DNA of 64,000 bases from Rhodococcoides kroppenstedtii (GTDB lineage Bacteria; Actinomycetota; Actinomycetes; Mycobacteriales; Mycobacteriaceae): positions 372,001 through 436,000 of the forward strand of contig NZ_FOJN01000001.1 in NCBI RefSeq assembly GCF_900111805.1, in the 5' to 3' direction. The notes under the pieces were generated by a model that saw only the letters and a program-made list of their open reading frames with translations, did not search any database and was not told where the DNA came from. The position numbers and the translations under genes are program-made. Shown here piece after piece: positions 10,310-19,024 of the stretch; positions within the stretch are counted from its first letter, which is position 1; every line of letters starts with the position of its first letter.

Positions 10310-12112
10310 CTAGCCGACCGGGACGGCCTCCGGTTCGAGGTCCGGGGCGGCGAGCAGGGCGGCGTAGGCGCTGTCGGCCGCCACCAGCTCGTCGTGCGTG
10401 CCCTGCTCCAGAATCCGGCCGTGGTCGAGCACCACGATGAGGTCCGCGTGCCGCACGGTGGAGAGCCGGTGGGCGACGACGATCCGGGTGCGGCCCCGGC
10501 CGAGCTCGTCCATCGCCGTCGCGACCGCCCGCTCGGTGGCGGTGTCGAGAGCGCTGGTGGCCTCGTCGAGCACGAGGATCGGTGGGTCCCGCAACACCGT
10601 GCGGGCGATCGCCAGCCGCTGTTTCTCCCCGCCGGAGAAGCGGTATCCGCGTTCACCGACCAGGGTGTCGTAGCCGTCCGGCAGGGCGAGCACGAACTCG
10701 TGGATCTGCGCGATGCGGGCGGCGTTCTCGATCTCCTCGTCGGTGGCCGAGGGCTTCGCGAAACGCAGGTTCTCCCGAATGGTGTCGTGGAACAGGTAGG
10801 TCTCCTGCGACACCACGCCCACCAGGTCGGCGACGGTCGCGAGCGGGAGCGACCGCAGGTCCACACCGTCGATCTCGACGCTGCCGGACTCCGGATCGTG
10901 CAGACGGGCGGTGAGATAACCCAGGGTGGTCTTGCCGGCACCCGTGGCACCGACCACCGCGAGCGTGCTCCCGGCCGGGACGGCCAGGTCGATGCCTTCG
11001 AGGGTCGGTGCACTCGACCCCGGATAGCGGAAGCTCACGTCACGGAACCGCACGTCGCCACGAGCCCGGCGGGGGTCCATCGCGATCGGCGCGGCCGGCT
11101 CGTCGATGTCGACCGGCAGGTCCAGGTACTCGAAGACACGGCCGAACAGGGCGAGCGAACTCTGCACCTCGACCCCGGTGTTCAGCAGCGACATCGTCGG
11201 TCTGAACAGCTGGGTCTGCAGGGTGGTGAACGCGACGAGCGTGCCGACGGTGATCGTGTTGCCGTGCCCGATGGTCACCCCGGCGAACCAGTAGACCAAC
11301 GCGGGCATGGCCGCGAAGCTGATCGAAATGGTCGCCATCCGCCACTTGCCGGCCATGGTCGAGCGCAGCTCGACATCGGCGACCTCGGCGGAGCGAGACG
11401 AGAACCGTTCCGTGAGAACCGATCCCGAGCCGGTGGTCTTGCCCAACAGCACGCCGCTGACCGACAGCGACTCCTCGACCTGGACCGACAGTTCCGAGAG
11501 CAGACGCTGACGGACGGTGGAGATACGACGACGCTCCTCCCCGACTCGGCGGGCGATGCGCACGAACACCGGGAGGATGAGCAGGGAGAACAGCGCCAGC
11601 CGCCAGTCGAGCAGGACCAGGGCGACGACGGTGGCGAGCACCGTGGTCGCGTTCTGCGCGATGGACGTGGCGGTGTTGGTGACGACGGACTGCATGCCGC
11701 CGATGTCGTTGGCGATGCGGGACTGCACCTCGCCTGTCCGGGTCCGTGCGAAGAAGCCGAGCGACTGCCGCTGCAGATGCGAGTACACCTGCACCCGCAG
11801 GCGGTGCATGAGGGCCTGGCCGATGCCGTTGGACATCCACGTCTGGGCGACGCCGAGACAGTTGGTGACCACGGCGACGGCGATCATGCCCGCGGCGAGC
11901 AGCGTGACCAGCGTGGTGTTGCCGTCGGGAATGGCGTGGTCGAGCATCTCGCGCAGCAGCAGCGGCGACGCCAGGGCGACGACGGCGCTCGCGGTGATGA
12001 CGGCGGTGACGGCGAGAACCCGACCCCGGTAGGGACGGAAGAGGGAGACCACCCGGCGGAGCGGGGCGGGCGACGACACAGCGGTGGTGGTGGGAGTGGG
12101 AGAGGGATGCAT
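10310..12112 (-). CDS. ABC exporter, fused membrane and ATPase domains (MsbA/multidrug type)
   Basis: A 600-aa half-transporter that should work as a homodimer to expel a lipid or drug from the inner leaflet. Residues about 20-320 form the six-helix membrane domain; the C-terminal 240 residues are the ATPase. All ATPase motifs are intact: Walker A VVGATGAGKTT, signature FSGGEKQRLAIAR, Walker B ILVLDEATSALD and H-loop VVAHRLSTV. GGGAGG lies upstream of the ATG. It is divergent from a MarR regulator across about 100 bases that contain a perfect dyad, so induction by relief of MarR repression is likely. The substrate is unknown. Confidence 0.9.
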   Translation of the reverse strand: MHPSPTPTTTAVSSPAPLRRVVSLFRPYRGRVLAVTAVITASAVVALASPLLLREMLDHAIPDGNTTLVTLLAAGMIAVAVVTNCLGVAQTWMSNGIGQALMHRLRVQVYSHLQRQSLGFFARTRTGEVQSRIANDIGGMQSVVTNTATSIAQNATTVLATVVALVLLDWRLALFSLLILPVFVRIARRVGEERRRISTVRQRLLSELSVQVEESLSVSGVLLGKTTGSGSVLTERFSSRSAEVADVELRSTMAGKWRMATISISFAAMPALVYWFAGVTIGHGNTITVGTLVAFTTLQTQLFRPTMSLLNTGVEVQSSLALFGRVFEYLDLPVDIDEPAAPIAMDPRRARGDVRFRDVSFRYPGSSAPTLEGIDLAVPAGSTLAVVGATGAGKTTLGYLTARLHDPESGSVEIDGVDLRSLPLATVADLVGVVSQETYLFHDTIRENLRFAKPSATDEEIENAARIAQIHEFVLALPDGYDTLVGERGYRFSGGEKQRLAIARTVLRDPPILVLDEATSALDTATERAVATAMDELGRGRTRIVVAHRLSTVRHADLIVVLDHGRILEQGTHDELVAADSAYAALLAAPDLEPEAVPVG

Positions 12113-12161
12113 ACGACCTCCCGGGGTTCGGTCGGCCCCGTGGGTCGCGGGCCGAATACAA

Positions 12162-12174
12162 TGAGGTTACCTCA
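12162..12174. promoter_or_regulatory. Candidate MarR operator
   Basis: TGAGGT-T-ACCTCA is a perfect 6-1-6 inverted repeat midway between the divergent ABC exporter and MarR genes, immediately downstream of a TACAAT hexamer (12157-12162) that resembles a -10 element for the MarR gene. A further TGAGG half-site follows at 12178. The placement is what is expected for autoregulated MarR-exporter pairs. Confidence 0.6.
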
Positions 12175-12210
12175 CTATGAGGCTGACCGCTACAACGTAG
12201 GATGTGGTCC

Positions 12211-12642
12211 GTGCATTCCTCCGACCGCGATCTCGGCGACCTCACGATCACCGTCGCGCGCGCGCTGCGACGGCGTCATCTGGCCGCTCTCGAACCGTTC
12301 GGACTCCCGCCCTCGCACGGGCGAGCCCTGAAGGTGCTGGCGCGCAGCAACGGCCCCGTGCGGCCCGGGTATCTCGCCGATCGCCTGCGCATCGCGCCCC
12401 GCTCGGTCACCGACGTGGTCGACGCCCTGGTCGAGGCCGGGCTCGTCCGGCGTCGACCCGACGACACCGACCGCCGTGCCGTCCTGGTCGACCTCACCGA
12501 CGCCGGGCGTGCCCTCGCCGCGGACGTCGCCCGCGCACAGCGACGCGCGTCGGCCGGGTTGTTCGACGTGCTCGACGAGGGCGAGCAGCGCGCACTCGAG
12601 GCGCTGCTCGGCCGCCTCGTCACGGCCGTCGATCCGTCGTGA
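12211..12642 (+). CDS. MarR-family transcriptional regulator
   Basis: A 143-aa winged-helix regulator. The DNA-binding part reads PVRPGYLADRLRIAPRSVTD for the recognition helix region, then RRRPDDTDRRAVLVDLTDAG, the MarR wing motif (D-x-R/D-R-R). The rest forms the dimerisation helices. I prefer the GTG at 12211 because AGGA sits eight bases upstream; the ATG at 12202 has no room for that site. It is divergent from the ABC exporter and probably represses both genes from the dyad at 12162-12174. Confidence 0.88.
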   Translation: MHSSDRDLGDLTITVARALRRRHLAALEPFGLPPSHGRALKVLARSNGPVRPGYLADRLRIAPRSVTDVVDALVEAGLVRRRPDDTDRRAVLVDLTDAGRALAADVARAQRRASAGLFDVLDEGEQRALEALLGRLVTAVDPS

Positions 12643-12679
12643 GGTTAGGTCGGTCCCGAACCGGGAACAGGCCTGTCTC

Positions 12680-13099
12680 ATGAGGGGACGGGTGATCGCT
12701 GCTGCGGTCGTGCGGAACGATTCCGTCGTTCCCCAACTGGTCCGCTTCGCGGCCGTCGGCGCCGTGAGCAACGTCCTCTACGTCGCGGTGTTCGTCCTGA
12801 TGCAGCCCGAGGGTCGGGTGATCGCGAACGTCGCGGGCGCCGCGGCCTCCACCGTTCTCGCAAACGAGCTGCACCGCCGCCTGACGTTCCACGCCGGTGA
12901 GCGGGTCCACTGGTTCACCGCGCAGTGGGAAGCCGGCGGGCTCGCCCTCGTGGGTCTCATGGTGTCCACGGCGGCCGTCACGGCGCTCGAGGTTGCCGCC
13001 CCGAACACGAGCGCGCTCGCATCCGCCCTGCTGGTGGTCACGGTGACCGCCGTGGTCGGCGGACTCCGCTTCCTCGCGTTGCGGGGGTGGGTCTTCTAG
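12680..13099 (+). CDS. GtrA-like small membrane protein
   Basis: About 139 residues with four predicted membrane segments, matching the GtrA family in length and layout (LVRFAAVGAVSNVLYVAVFVL at the N-terminus, ending in FLALRGWVF, a typical GtrA C-terminus). GtrA-like proteins take part in moving or flipping polyprenyl-linked sugars for cell-surface polysaccharides. The start is uncertain: ATG 12680, or GTG 12692 with AGGGGA just upstream. Its stop codon overlaps the stop of the convergent CopD/CtaG gene in a shared CTAG. Confidence 0.75.
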   Translation: MRGRVIAAAVVRNDSVVPQLVRFAAVGAVSNVLYVAVFVLMQPEGRVIANVAGAAASTVLANELHRRLTFHAGERVHWFTAQWEAGGLALVGLMVSTAAVTALEVAAPNTSALASALLVVTVTAVVGGLRFLALRGWVF

Positions 13100-15117
13100 C
13101 GGCCGTCGCGGTCGCGTCGGGCCAGCTCGGCGAACATCGCGTTGTGGGCGGCGAGTTCGGCGTCGTCGTCGCGGTCCGCGGCGCGGTCGGTCCGCACGGC
13201 TTCCTTCCGGTCGCTCGCGGACCACTGCACCAGCAGCGCGATCATGACCAGCAGCAGCGGGATCTCGCCCGTCGCCCAGGCGATGCCGCCGCCGAGACGC
13301 TGATCGGCCAGCAGGTCCTGGTTCCACGGCAGGCCCAGTCCGCGGAAGAACTGCTCCCCCATCACCGATTCGGTGCTCATCAGCGCGACACCGAAGAAGG
13401 CGTGGAACGGCAGCGACCCGAACACCATGGCCAGCTTGGTCACCGGGGACAGTCGACGCGGTGCCGGATCGACCCCGATGACCACCCAGTAGAAGAGGTA
13501 GCCGCTGAGCAGGAAGTGCAGGTTCATCAGGAGGTGCGCGCCGTGGGAGTCGACCGCCGAGTCGTAGATCCCGCCGAGGTACAGCGCGTAGAACCCGCCC
13601 ACGAAGATGACGGCGGCCACCACCGGCTGGGTAAGAAAACGCGACACCGGGCTGTGCAGCGCGGCGAGGATCCATTCGCGCGGTCCGGGCACGCCGTTCT
13701 TCCCGGCGGCCGGCAGCACTCGCAGTGCCAGCGTGACCGCACCACCGAGCGCGAGCAGCACCGGCGTCAGCATCGAGAGCACCATGTGCGCGCCCATGTG
13801 CACGGAGAACATGGCCATCGAATACCGCCCGATGCCGGACGACGTGGCGACCAGCAGGCTCAGGCAGCCCAGGACCCACGCGACGGTGCGGCCGACGGGC
13901 CAGGTGTCGCCGCGTCGGATCAGGCGACGCACACCGACGAGATAGACCGCGGCGAGCACGATCGCGGCGGTGCCGAAGATCAGGTCGAAGCGCCAGTCGG
14001 TGACGAAGGTGGCGAACGACGGCGGCCGGGTCAGGTCGTAGCCGAGTTCGACCTCGGTGAGGGTCAGCTCGCGACCGTCACCGGCGGGCGGCGGGGTGCG
14101 CGAGAGTCCCACGGCCAGTCCGACAGTGGCCGCGAACACCAGCATCTCGGCGCCGGCGAAGCAGGCGAGCGCGGAGCGTGACGACGGGTCCGCGGCGAGG
14201 TCGGGCAGTGACCGCCGGCGGTGGACGTAGCCGAACGTTCCGAGCGCGATCAGCGCCACCACCTTCGCCAGTACCAGGCGGCCGTACGTGGTGTCGATCA
14301 GGTCGGACGGGGTGATGCGGACGAAGGCGTTGACCACGCCGCTCACCCCCATGACGACGAACGCGATCAGCGCGACGGCCGAGAACCGGCGAGCCGCGAC
14401 GTCGGTGTGCGCGCCGCGACGACGGGCGTGCGCCAGCAGTGCGAAGAGTCCGCCGGCCCACAACGAGGCCGCGACGAGGTGGAGGATCAGGCTGTTGGTG
14501 GCGACGTCGTGCGACCCGCCGGACGACGAGTGTCCGGTGAGCGCCAGCGGCATGAGCGAGGCGAGACCGACCAGCAGGAGCACGGGAGTCCAGCCCCAGC
14601 GGAGCACGCTGCGCGCGGCGACGGTGAGGATCAGCGCGATGATGGCCGTCCACTGCCAGGCCCGTGCCAGTTCCACCTGCGCGAGGCCGGACCACAGATT
14701 CGCCGGCTCGAGCGCCTGCCCGAGCGGCTGGCCGGAGGTGTCCGACAGGGTCAGCGGTACCAGGACGATCGCGCACGCGGCCCACACAGCAGCGGCGACG
14801 GAGGCGGTGCGCACCGCGCGATAGCCGTCGACGTCGAGGACGCCGGACGCCTGCGGCGGGACCAGGAAAGCTGCGAGCAGCAGCGACCCGATCGCGATCA
14901 CGGCGGCGATCTCCCCGAGCGCCCGCACCGCCGGCAGTCCGTAGGTGGTGACGGGCCCCGGATCGGGAATGCCGAGCAGCACCAGGGCCTGCGACGCGGA
15001 CAGCGCGACGATCAGCGCCGCGACGACCGCCGCGACCAGGCCGGCTCCCGCGGCGACGCCCGACGACCCCGCGCCCCGCTCGGGCGTCGTCACGGGTCGG
15101 ACCTCGGTGGTTGCCAT
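13096..15117 (-). CDS. CopD-CtaG fusion membrane protein (copper/cytochrome oxidase assembly)
   Basis: A 673-aa integral membrane protein with many membrane segments. The N-terminal half looks like the CopD copper-resistance domain (the AASLWAGGLFALLAHARR region), and the C-terminal half is CtaG_Caa3, with histidine-rich turns such as FSVHMGAHMVLSML and DSHGAHLLMNLHFLLSGYLF that are plausible copper ligands. Fused CopD-CtaG proteins of similar size are known in Mycobacteriales (Rv0102 type) and are linked to copper delivery to cytochrome c oxidase. ATG 15117 was chosen over longer in-frame starts; TACCCT lies six bases before it, suggesting a leaderless transcript. Its last codon overlaps the GtrA-like gene. 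Confidence 0.88.
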   Translation of the reverse strand: MATTEVRPVTTPERGAGSSGVAAGAGLVAAVVAALIVALSASQALVLLGIPDPGPVTTYGLPAVRALGEIAAVIAIGSLLLAAFLVPPQASGVLDVDGYRAVRTASVAAAVWAACAIVLVPLTLSDTSGQPLGQALEPANLWSGLAQVELARAWQWTAIIALILTVAARSVLRWGWTPVLLLVGLASLMPLALTGHSSSGGSHDVATNSLILHLVAASLWAGGLFALLAHARRRGAHTDVAARRFSAVALIAFVVMGVSGVVNAFVRITPSDLIDTTYGRLVLAKVVALIALGTFGYVHRRRSLPDLAADPSSRSALACFAGAEMLVFAATVGLAVGLSRTPPPAGDGRELTLTEVELGYDLTRPPSFATFVTDWRFDLIFGTAAIVLAAVYLVGVRRLIRRGDTWPVGRTVAWVLGCLSLLVATSSGIGRYSMAMFSVHMGAHMVLSMLTPVLLALGGAVTLALRVLPAAGKNGVPGPREWILAALHSPVSRFLTQPVVAAVIFVGGFYALYLGGIYDSAVDSHGAHLLMNLHFLLSGYLFYWVVIGVDPAPRRLSPVTKLAMVFGSLPFHAFFGVALMSTESVMGEQFFRGLGLPWNQDLLADQRLGGGIAWATGEIPLLLVMIALLVQWSASDRKEAVRTDRAADRDDDAELAAHNAMFAELARRDRDGR

Positions 15118-15229
15118 GCTTCCAGGGTAGAAGCCGTTCGCCGCCCAATCACCGACAGGTTGTAGTAGATGCGCCACACCCGACGGGACCGGTGTGGCGC
15201 CGAGGGTCGCTTGGCTACACTCTCCGTGC

Positions 15230-15302
15230 GCCTCCGTAGCTCAGGGGATAGAGCAAGGGCCTTCTAATCCCTTGGTCGCAGGTTCGAATCCTGCCGGGGG
15301 CA
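15230..15302 (+). tRNA. tRNA-Arg (anticodon TCT)
   Basis: A 73-base cloverleaf: acceptor GCCTCCG/CGGGGGC with one G-U pair, D stem GCTC/GAGC, anticodon loop CTTCTAA giving TCT, and T arm GCAGG-TTCGAAT-CCTGC. The discriminator is A and CCA is not encoded. In the anticodon stem (AGGGC/TCCCT) the closing pair 31-39 is C-U, a mismatch that stacks directly on the loop; the other four pairs are Watson-Crick. Confidence 0.95.
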
Positions 15303-15323
15303 CTCCGCGTCCCGGCGCCCGGC

Positions 15324-15393
15324 CTTCCCGCTGATCGCTCCTGCGTTCACGGACGGTGCACCGTCAGCACACGTCGACACCGTCAGCGGGAAG
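15324..15393. repeat. Nested inverted repeats downstream of tRNA-Arg
   Basis: An outer 11-bp inverted repeat, CTTCCCGCTGA (15324-15334) and TCAGCGGGAAG (15383-15393), encloses a perfect 14-bp palindrome GACGGTGCACCGTC (15352-15365). It lies between tRNA-Arg and the end of the convergent DUF1275 gene, so a bidirectional terminator is the simplest reading. No copy of the tRNA 3' end is seen, so there is no evidence for an integration site. Confidence 0.55.
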
Positions 15394-15414
15394 CCCGCCG
15401 CACCCCCGTCGCCG

Positions 15415-16056
15415 CTACTGCCCGGCCCGATACGCCACGCCGGCAGCCAGAACCACCACCGCCAGAGCGATCGCCGGCGCGGAGAACCCCAGCAGCCGGT
15501 ACGCCGCCGCTCCCGCCACGGCCCCGAGAGTCAGTGCGGTCCAGAGTCCCAATGGCTGCAGCCAGGTCGCGGTCCCGCGCCCGAGAACCCGATCGGCCAC
15601 GCGCAACCCGGCGGTGACGAGCATGCCGGTCATGTAGGTGACGGCGACGGCCCCACCGCGACGGGCGAACGCGGCGTTCAGCGCACCCATGCCCGCAGTG
15701 AGGACCAGGGCCGACGGCAGGGTGGCGTGCACCAGCAGGTGCACCACCCTGGCGAGGGCCAGCAGAACCGCGACCGTCGCCAATACCGCCGACCGCCGAC
15801 GACGGTCCGCGACCGCCCCGACCACTCCCCCGACGATCACGCCGACCACGAACGTCGCCACGATCGACAGGCCGACCGCCACCGCCCCGAGGTCGCCGCC
15901 CACGAGCATCACCGCGCTGCGGGTCGAGTTGCCGGTGATGAAGGACAGGAAGAAGCCGCCGAGCGCGACGAACCCCACGCCGTCGACGAAGCCGGCCACC
16001 GCGGCGAGGCCCGCCACCGTTCGGAACTCGCGCACGTCGTCGATCACGCGGGACAT
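15415..16056 (-). CDS. DUF1275 (YoaK-like) membrane protein
   Basis: A 213-aa membrane protein with about six hydrophobic segments, matching the YoaK/DUF1275 family in length. The family hallmarks are the N-terminal GFVDGVGFVALGGFFLSFITGNST (quoted here only as its GFVDGVGF and FITGNST parts) and the later ALNAAFARRGG and VTYMTGML motifs. The function of this family is not established; it is usually called a permease-like protein. The ATG at 16056 follows GGTGG. It is divergent from the DUF732 lipoprotein. Confidence 0.85.
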   Translation of the reverse strand: MSRVIDDVREFRTVAGLAAVAGFVDGVGFVALGGFFLSFITGNSTRSAVMLVGGDLGAVAVGLSIVATFVVGVIVGGVVGAVADRRRRSAVLATVAVLLALARVVHLLVHATLPSALVLTAGMGALNAAFARRGGAVAVTYMTGMLVTAGLRVADRVLGRGTATWLQPLGLWTALTLGAVAGAAAYRLLGFSAPAIALAVVVLAAGVAYRAGQ

Positions 16057-16088
16057 TCCACCACCCCGAGCCGGGTAGCGTCGCTGCG

Positions 16089-16520
16089 GTGATGCGCCGA
16101 CTCCTCGCCGCCGGGGCGTGCGCGCTGGTACTCGCCGGATGTGCACCGTCCGACCCGCCCGCCGACCCACCAGCGACGTCCGACGGGGCCCCGCGGACGT
16201 CCGAGGACCCCACCACCGAGCAGAGCACCCCCGCCGTCGCCGGCCCCGCGGTCCCCACCGGAGCCGACGCCGTCGCGGCCGACGATCTGTTCGTCGCCGG
16301 TCTGCGGGCCGGGGCCGTCGACTTCGCCGACCCCGAGACCATGGTCATCCTCGGCCGGGGCATCTGCGCCGAGCTGCAGCAGGGCGCGCCGGTGATCGCC
16401 GAGGTGGACGCGGTGACCACCGGCAGCGGCGGCAAGTGGGACCAGGGTGCGGCCGGGGCCATCGTCGGCTCCGCGATCGGGGCGTATTGCCCCGAGTTCC
16501 GCGCCCTGCTGCCTAACTAG
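16089..16520 (+). CDS. DUF732 lipoprotein
   Basis: A 143-aa predicted lipoprotein: signal sequence MMRRLLAAGACALVLAGC with lipobox LAGC, a Pro/Thr-rich linker, then a C-terminal DUF732 domain (DDLFVAGLRAGAV, GRGICAELQQG, IGAYCPEFRALL) whose two cysteines probably form a disulphide. DUF732 proteins are abundant and exported in mycobacteria, with no known function. The GTG at 16089 sits seven bases after TAGCGT, so a leaderless transcript starting at this codon is likely; ATG 16092 would lose one residue. The stop overlaps the convergent acyl-CoA ligase stop in CTAG. Confidence 0.85.
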   Translation: MMRRLLAAGACALVLAGCAPSDPPADPPATSDGAPRTSEDPTTEQSTPAVAGPAVPTGADAVAADDLFVAGLRAGAVDFADPETMVILGRGICAELQQGAPVIAEVDAVTTGSGGKWDQGAAGAIVGSAIGAYCPEFRALLPN

Positions 16521-18088
16521 CGCTTGCGGCGCAACAGGAATCGCTGGATCTTGCCGCTCGGCGTCTTGGGCAGGGCGTCGACGAAGTGCACGGTCCGCGG
16601 GTAGGCGTGCGCCGCGAACTTCGTCTTCACCAGCTGCTGCAACTCGGCCTCGAGTTCGGCCGAGCCCTCGGTGCCCGGCGCGAGCACCACGTACGCCTCG
16701 ACCACCTCGCCGCGGATGTCGTCGGGCTGGCCCACCACGGCCACGTCGATCACGGACGGGTGCTCGACCAGCACGCTCTCGATGTCGAACGGGCCGATGC
16801 GGTACCCGGCCATGATGATGACGTCGTCGTTGCGCGCGGAGAAGAAGTAGGAGCCGTCCTCGACCCGGCCCGCGTCGCCGGTGAGGTACCAGGCGCGGTC
16901 CTCGGTGAACCGCTCGGCGGTCTTGTCGGGGTCGTCGAGGTAGCCGTCGAACCACATGAGCGGCGAGCCGGCGACGTCGAACGCGATCTGGCCGTCGATC
17001 ACCCCCGCGGCGAAGCCCGGCAGCGGCGTGCCCATCGACCCCGGAATGACCTCGGCGCGCACGTCGTCGTGCCATCCGTTCACGATGACCATGCCGTGTT
17101 CGGTCTGCCCGTAGTGGTCCCGCACGGTCACCCCCAGCGCCTTCTCGCCCCAGACGAGGACGTCGGGCGTCAGCGGTTCGCCCGCCGACGACGCCCGACG
17201 CAGGGACAGCCCGCCCACGGACGGGTCCTTGCTCAGGCTGCGGTAGACGGTGGGCGCGGCGGCGAAATTGGTGACACCGAAGGTGGTCATGACGGCGGAC
17301 GTCACCGCGGGGGTGAAGCCGGCGTGCAGCATCAGGCTGCGTCGACCCATCGCCATCGGCCCGAGGATCGCGTAGTAGAGCCCGTACGCCCAGCCGGGGT
17401 CGGCGGCGTTCCAGAACACGTCGTCCTCGCGCACGTCGAGTCCGTAGGTCATGTACGCGACGAACGAGGCCAGCGCCCGCGCCGGCACCGGCACGCCCTT
17501 GGGGCGACCCGTGGTGCCCGAGGTGAACAGCTGGACGATGATGCCGTCGCCACCCACCGCGACCGACGACGCCAGGGGCTCGTTCTCGGTGACCATCGCG
17601 TCGAAACCGGGGCCGGTCTCCACGACGGCGATGCCGTCGATGCCCTCGAGCTTGGGACGCTGGTCGCTGTCGACGACGACCACGCGCGCCGCCGCGGCCG
17701 TCACTCGCATCTCGATCGCCGGCGTCGCGAACGCGGTGAACAGCGGCACGTGGACGGCGCCGAGTCGCCAGATCCCCAGCAGCGCGACGATCAACTCCTC
17801 CCGCTTGCTCATGAGCACGCCGACGCGGTCGCCCTGGCCGATGCCCATCGACGCGAGTCCCCTCGCGAAGCGTGCGGACTTGTCCGCGAGATCGCCGAAC
17901 GTCAGATCGTGATGGGTGAGCGCGCCGGCGGCGTCGACGTCGACGAACGTGAAGGCGATCGCCGACGGATCGTGGTCGTCGCAGAGCACGGCAGCGACGT
18001 TCAGCGATGCGGCGCCGTAGGTCTCCGCGAGGGCGGTGATGGCGGCCGTGGTGTCGGCCGCTGCAGGTGCCGAGGCAACTCCGTGCAC
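16517..18088 (-). CDS. AMP-forming acyl-CoA/acetyl-CoA ligase
   Basis: A 523-aa adenylate-forming enzyme expected to activate a carboxylic acid with ATP and CoA. The motifs are VQLFTSGTTGRPKGVP (AMP-binding P-loop), HYGQTEHGM, WYLTGDAGRVEDG (hinge region) and PKTPSGKIQRFLLR with the catalytic Lys near the C-terminus. The ending resembles short- or medium-chain/acetate-type ligases, but the acid is not identifiable. I chose GTG 18088, which has AAAGGA upstream; a long upstream extension is a shadow of the divergent regulator. It is divergent from a GAF-LuxR regulator that probably controls it. Confidence 0.88.
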   Translation of the reverse strand: MHGVASAPAAADTTAAITALAETYGAASLNVAAVLCDDHDPSAIAFTFVDVDAAGALTHHDLTFGDLADKSARFARGLASMGIGQGDRVGVLMSKREELIVALLGIWRLGAVHVPLFTAFATPAIEMRVTAAAARVVVVDSDQRPKLEGIDGIAVVETGPGFDAMVTENEPLASSVAVGGDGIIVQLFTSGTTGRPKGVPVPARALASFVAYMTYGLDVREDDVFWNAADPGWAYGLYYAILGPMAMGRRSLMLHAGFTPAVTSAVMTTFGVTNFAAAPTVYRSLSKDPSVGGLSLRRASSAGEPLTPDVLVWGEKALGVTVRDHYGQTEHGMVIVNGWHDDVRAEVIPGSMGTPLPGFAAGVIDGQIAFDVAGSPLMWFDGYLDDPDKTAERFTEDRAWYLTGDAGRVEDGSYFFSARNDDVIIMAGYRIGPFDIESVLVEHPSVIDVAVVGQPDDIRGEVVEAYVVLAPGTEGSAELEAELQQLVKTKFAAHAYPRTVHFVDALPKTPSGKIQRFLLRRKR

Positions 18089-18184
18089 AGTGGTGTCCTT
18101 TCGCTCGTTCTGTGATTCAGTGTGGTCCACACCACGTGGCGCCCGATACCCTCCGAAGTGAGTGATGGGCAGGGAGACGGAGAG

Positions 18185-18982
18185 ATGATCGCCAGTACGA
18201 GTACGCGCATGGACACCGCCGTCGCCCGGTTGCGGGAGGCCACGGGGGTCTCGCTCGCCTTCGGCGGCACGGTCGGCGCGTCGCGGAAGTTGTCGCTCGC
18301 CCATTTCTGCGGCCGCTCGGTCGGCGCACTCGACGGCGTGACCCTCGATCCCGGGCAGGGCCTGGGTGGGCGAGTCCTGCAGATCGGCCGGACCGTCTCG
18401 GTCGACGACTACACCACCACGTCGGTCATCAGCCACCGATACGACGCGATCATCGCCGCCGAGGGTCTGCGCGCCATGATCGCGGCGCCCGTCGTGGTGA
18501 ACGAACGCCACGTCGGCGTGCTCTACGGCGCGAATCACCGCGTCGGCATCATCGGCGGACGGGTCCTGGATGCGTTGAGCGACGAGGCCCGTCGCGTCGG
18601 GCAGGAACTCGCGGTCGACGAGGAGCGGGCTCGCTCCGATCGGCTGCGCGAAGACATTCGCAGCGCGTACGCGAACCTGCGCATGCTCGCCGCGCGTGTC
18701 GACGATCCGGCCGTGAAGGCCGCGCTCGACCGAGCCGGAGCGGACCTCGCCGGCGCCGTGGTCGGGGGCGTCGAACCCGACTCGTCCTGCTCGCTCACCG
18801 CGCGCGAACTCGATGTCGTCGCCCTCGTCGCGACCGGCAAATCCAATGCTGCCGTGGCGGATTCGCTGGGGCTGACCGTCGGGACGGTGAAGAGCTACAT
18901 GAAGTCGATCATGGTCAAGCTCGGCGCCACCACGCGCATGGAGGCGGCCACCTCCGCGCGACGGGCGGGCCTGCTGCCCTGA
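18185..18982 (+). CDS. GAF-domain LuxR-type transcriptional regulator
   Basis: A 265-aa regulator. Residues about 25-160 resemble a GAF sensor (LDPGQGLGGRVLQIGRTVSV, then MIAAPVVVNERHVGVLYGA), followed by a helical segment, and the C-terminal 65 residues are a LuxR helix-turn-helix (LTARELDVVALVATGKSNAA, then VGTVKSYMKSIMVKLGA). There is no receiver domain, so it probably responds directly to a small ligand such as an aromatic or acyl compound. ATG 18185 follows GGAGACGGAGAG. It is divergent from the acyl-CoA ligase, which is the obvious candidate target. Confidence 0.85.
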   Translation: MIASTSTRMDTAVARLREATGVSLAFGGTVGASRKLSLAHFCGRSVGALDGVTLDPGQGLGGRVLQIGRTVSVDDYTTTSVISHRYDAIIAAEGLRAMIAAPVVVNERHVGVLYGANHRVGIIGGRVLDALSDEARRVGQELAVDEERARSDRLREDIRSAYANLRMLAARVDDPAVKAALDRAGADLAGAVVGGVEPDSSCSLTARELDVVALVATGKSNAAVADSLGLTVGTVKSYMKSIMVKLGATTRMEAATSARRAGLLP

Positions 18983-18987
18983 CTGTC

Positions 18988-19024
18988 GGTGCAGTTGTCC
19001 ACCGTGGGGGTGGACTACTGCACC
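18988..19024. terminator. Bidirectional hairpin that includes the stop codon of the convergent gene
   Basis: GGTGCAGT-T-GTCCACC (18988-19003) pairs with GGTGGAC-T-ACTGCACC (19009-19024) around a 5-base loop, a 15-bp stem interrupted by one T-T mismatch. It begins six bases after the LuxR-type gene stop and contains the TAG stop of the convergent winged-helix gene at 19015-19017. Confidence 0.8.

Noticed and set aside
12641-12657. IdeR/iron box in GAGGTTAGGTCGG
   Set aside because: Only one half resembles the box and the symmetric arm is missing.
15303-15414. Integration (att) site at tRNA-Arg
   Set aside because: No repeat of the tRNA 3' end, no integrase and no island genes follow.
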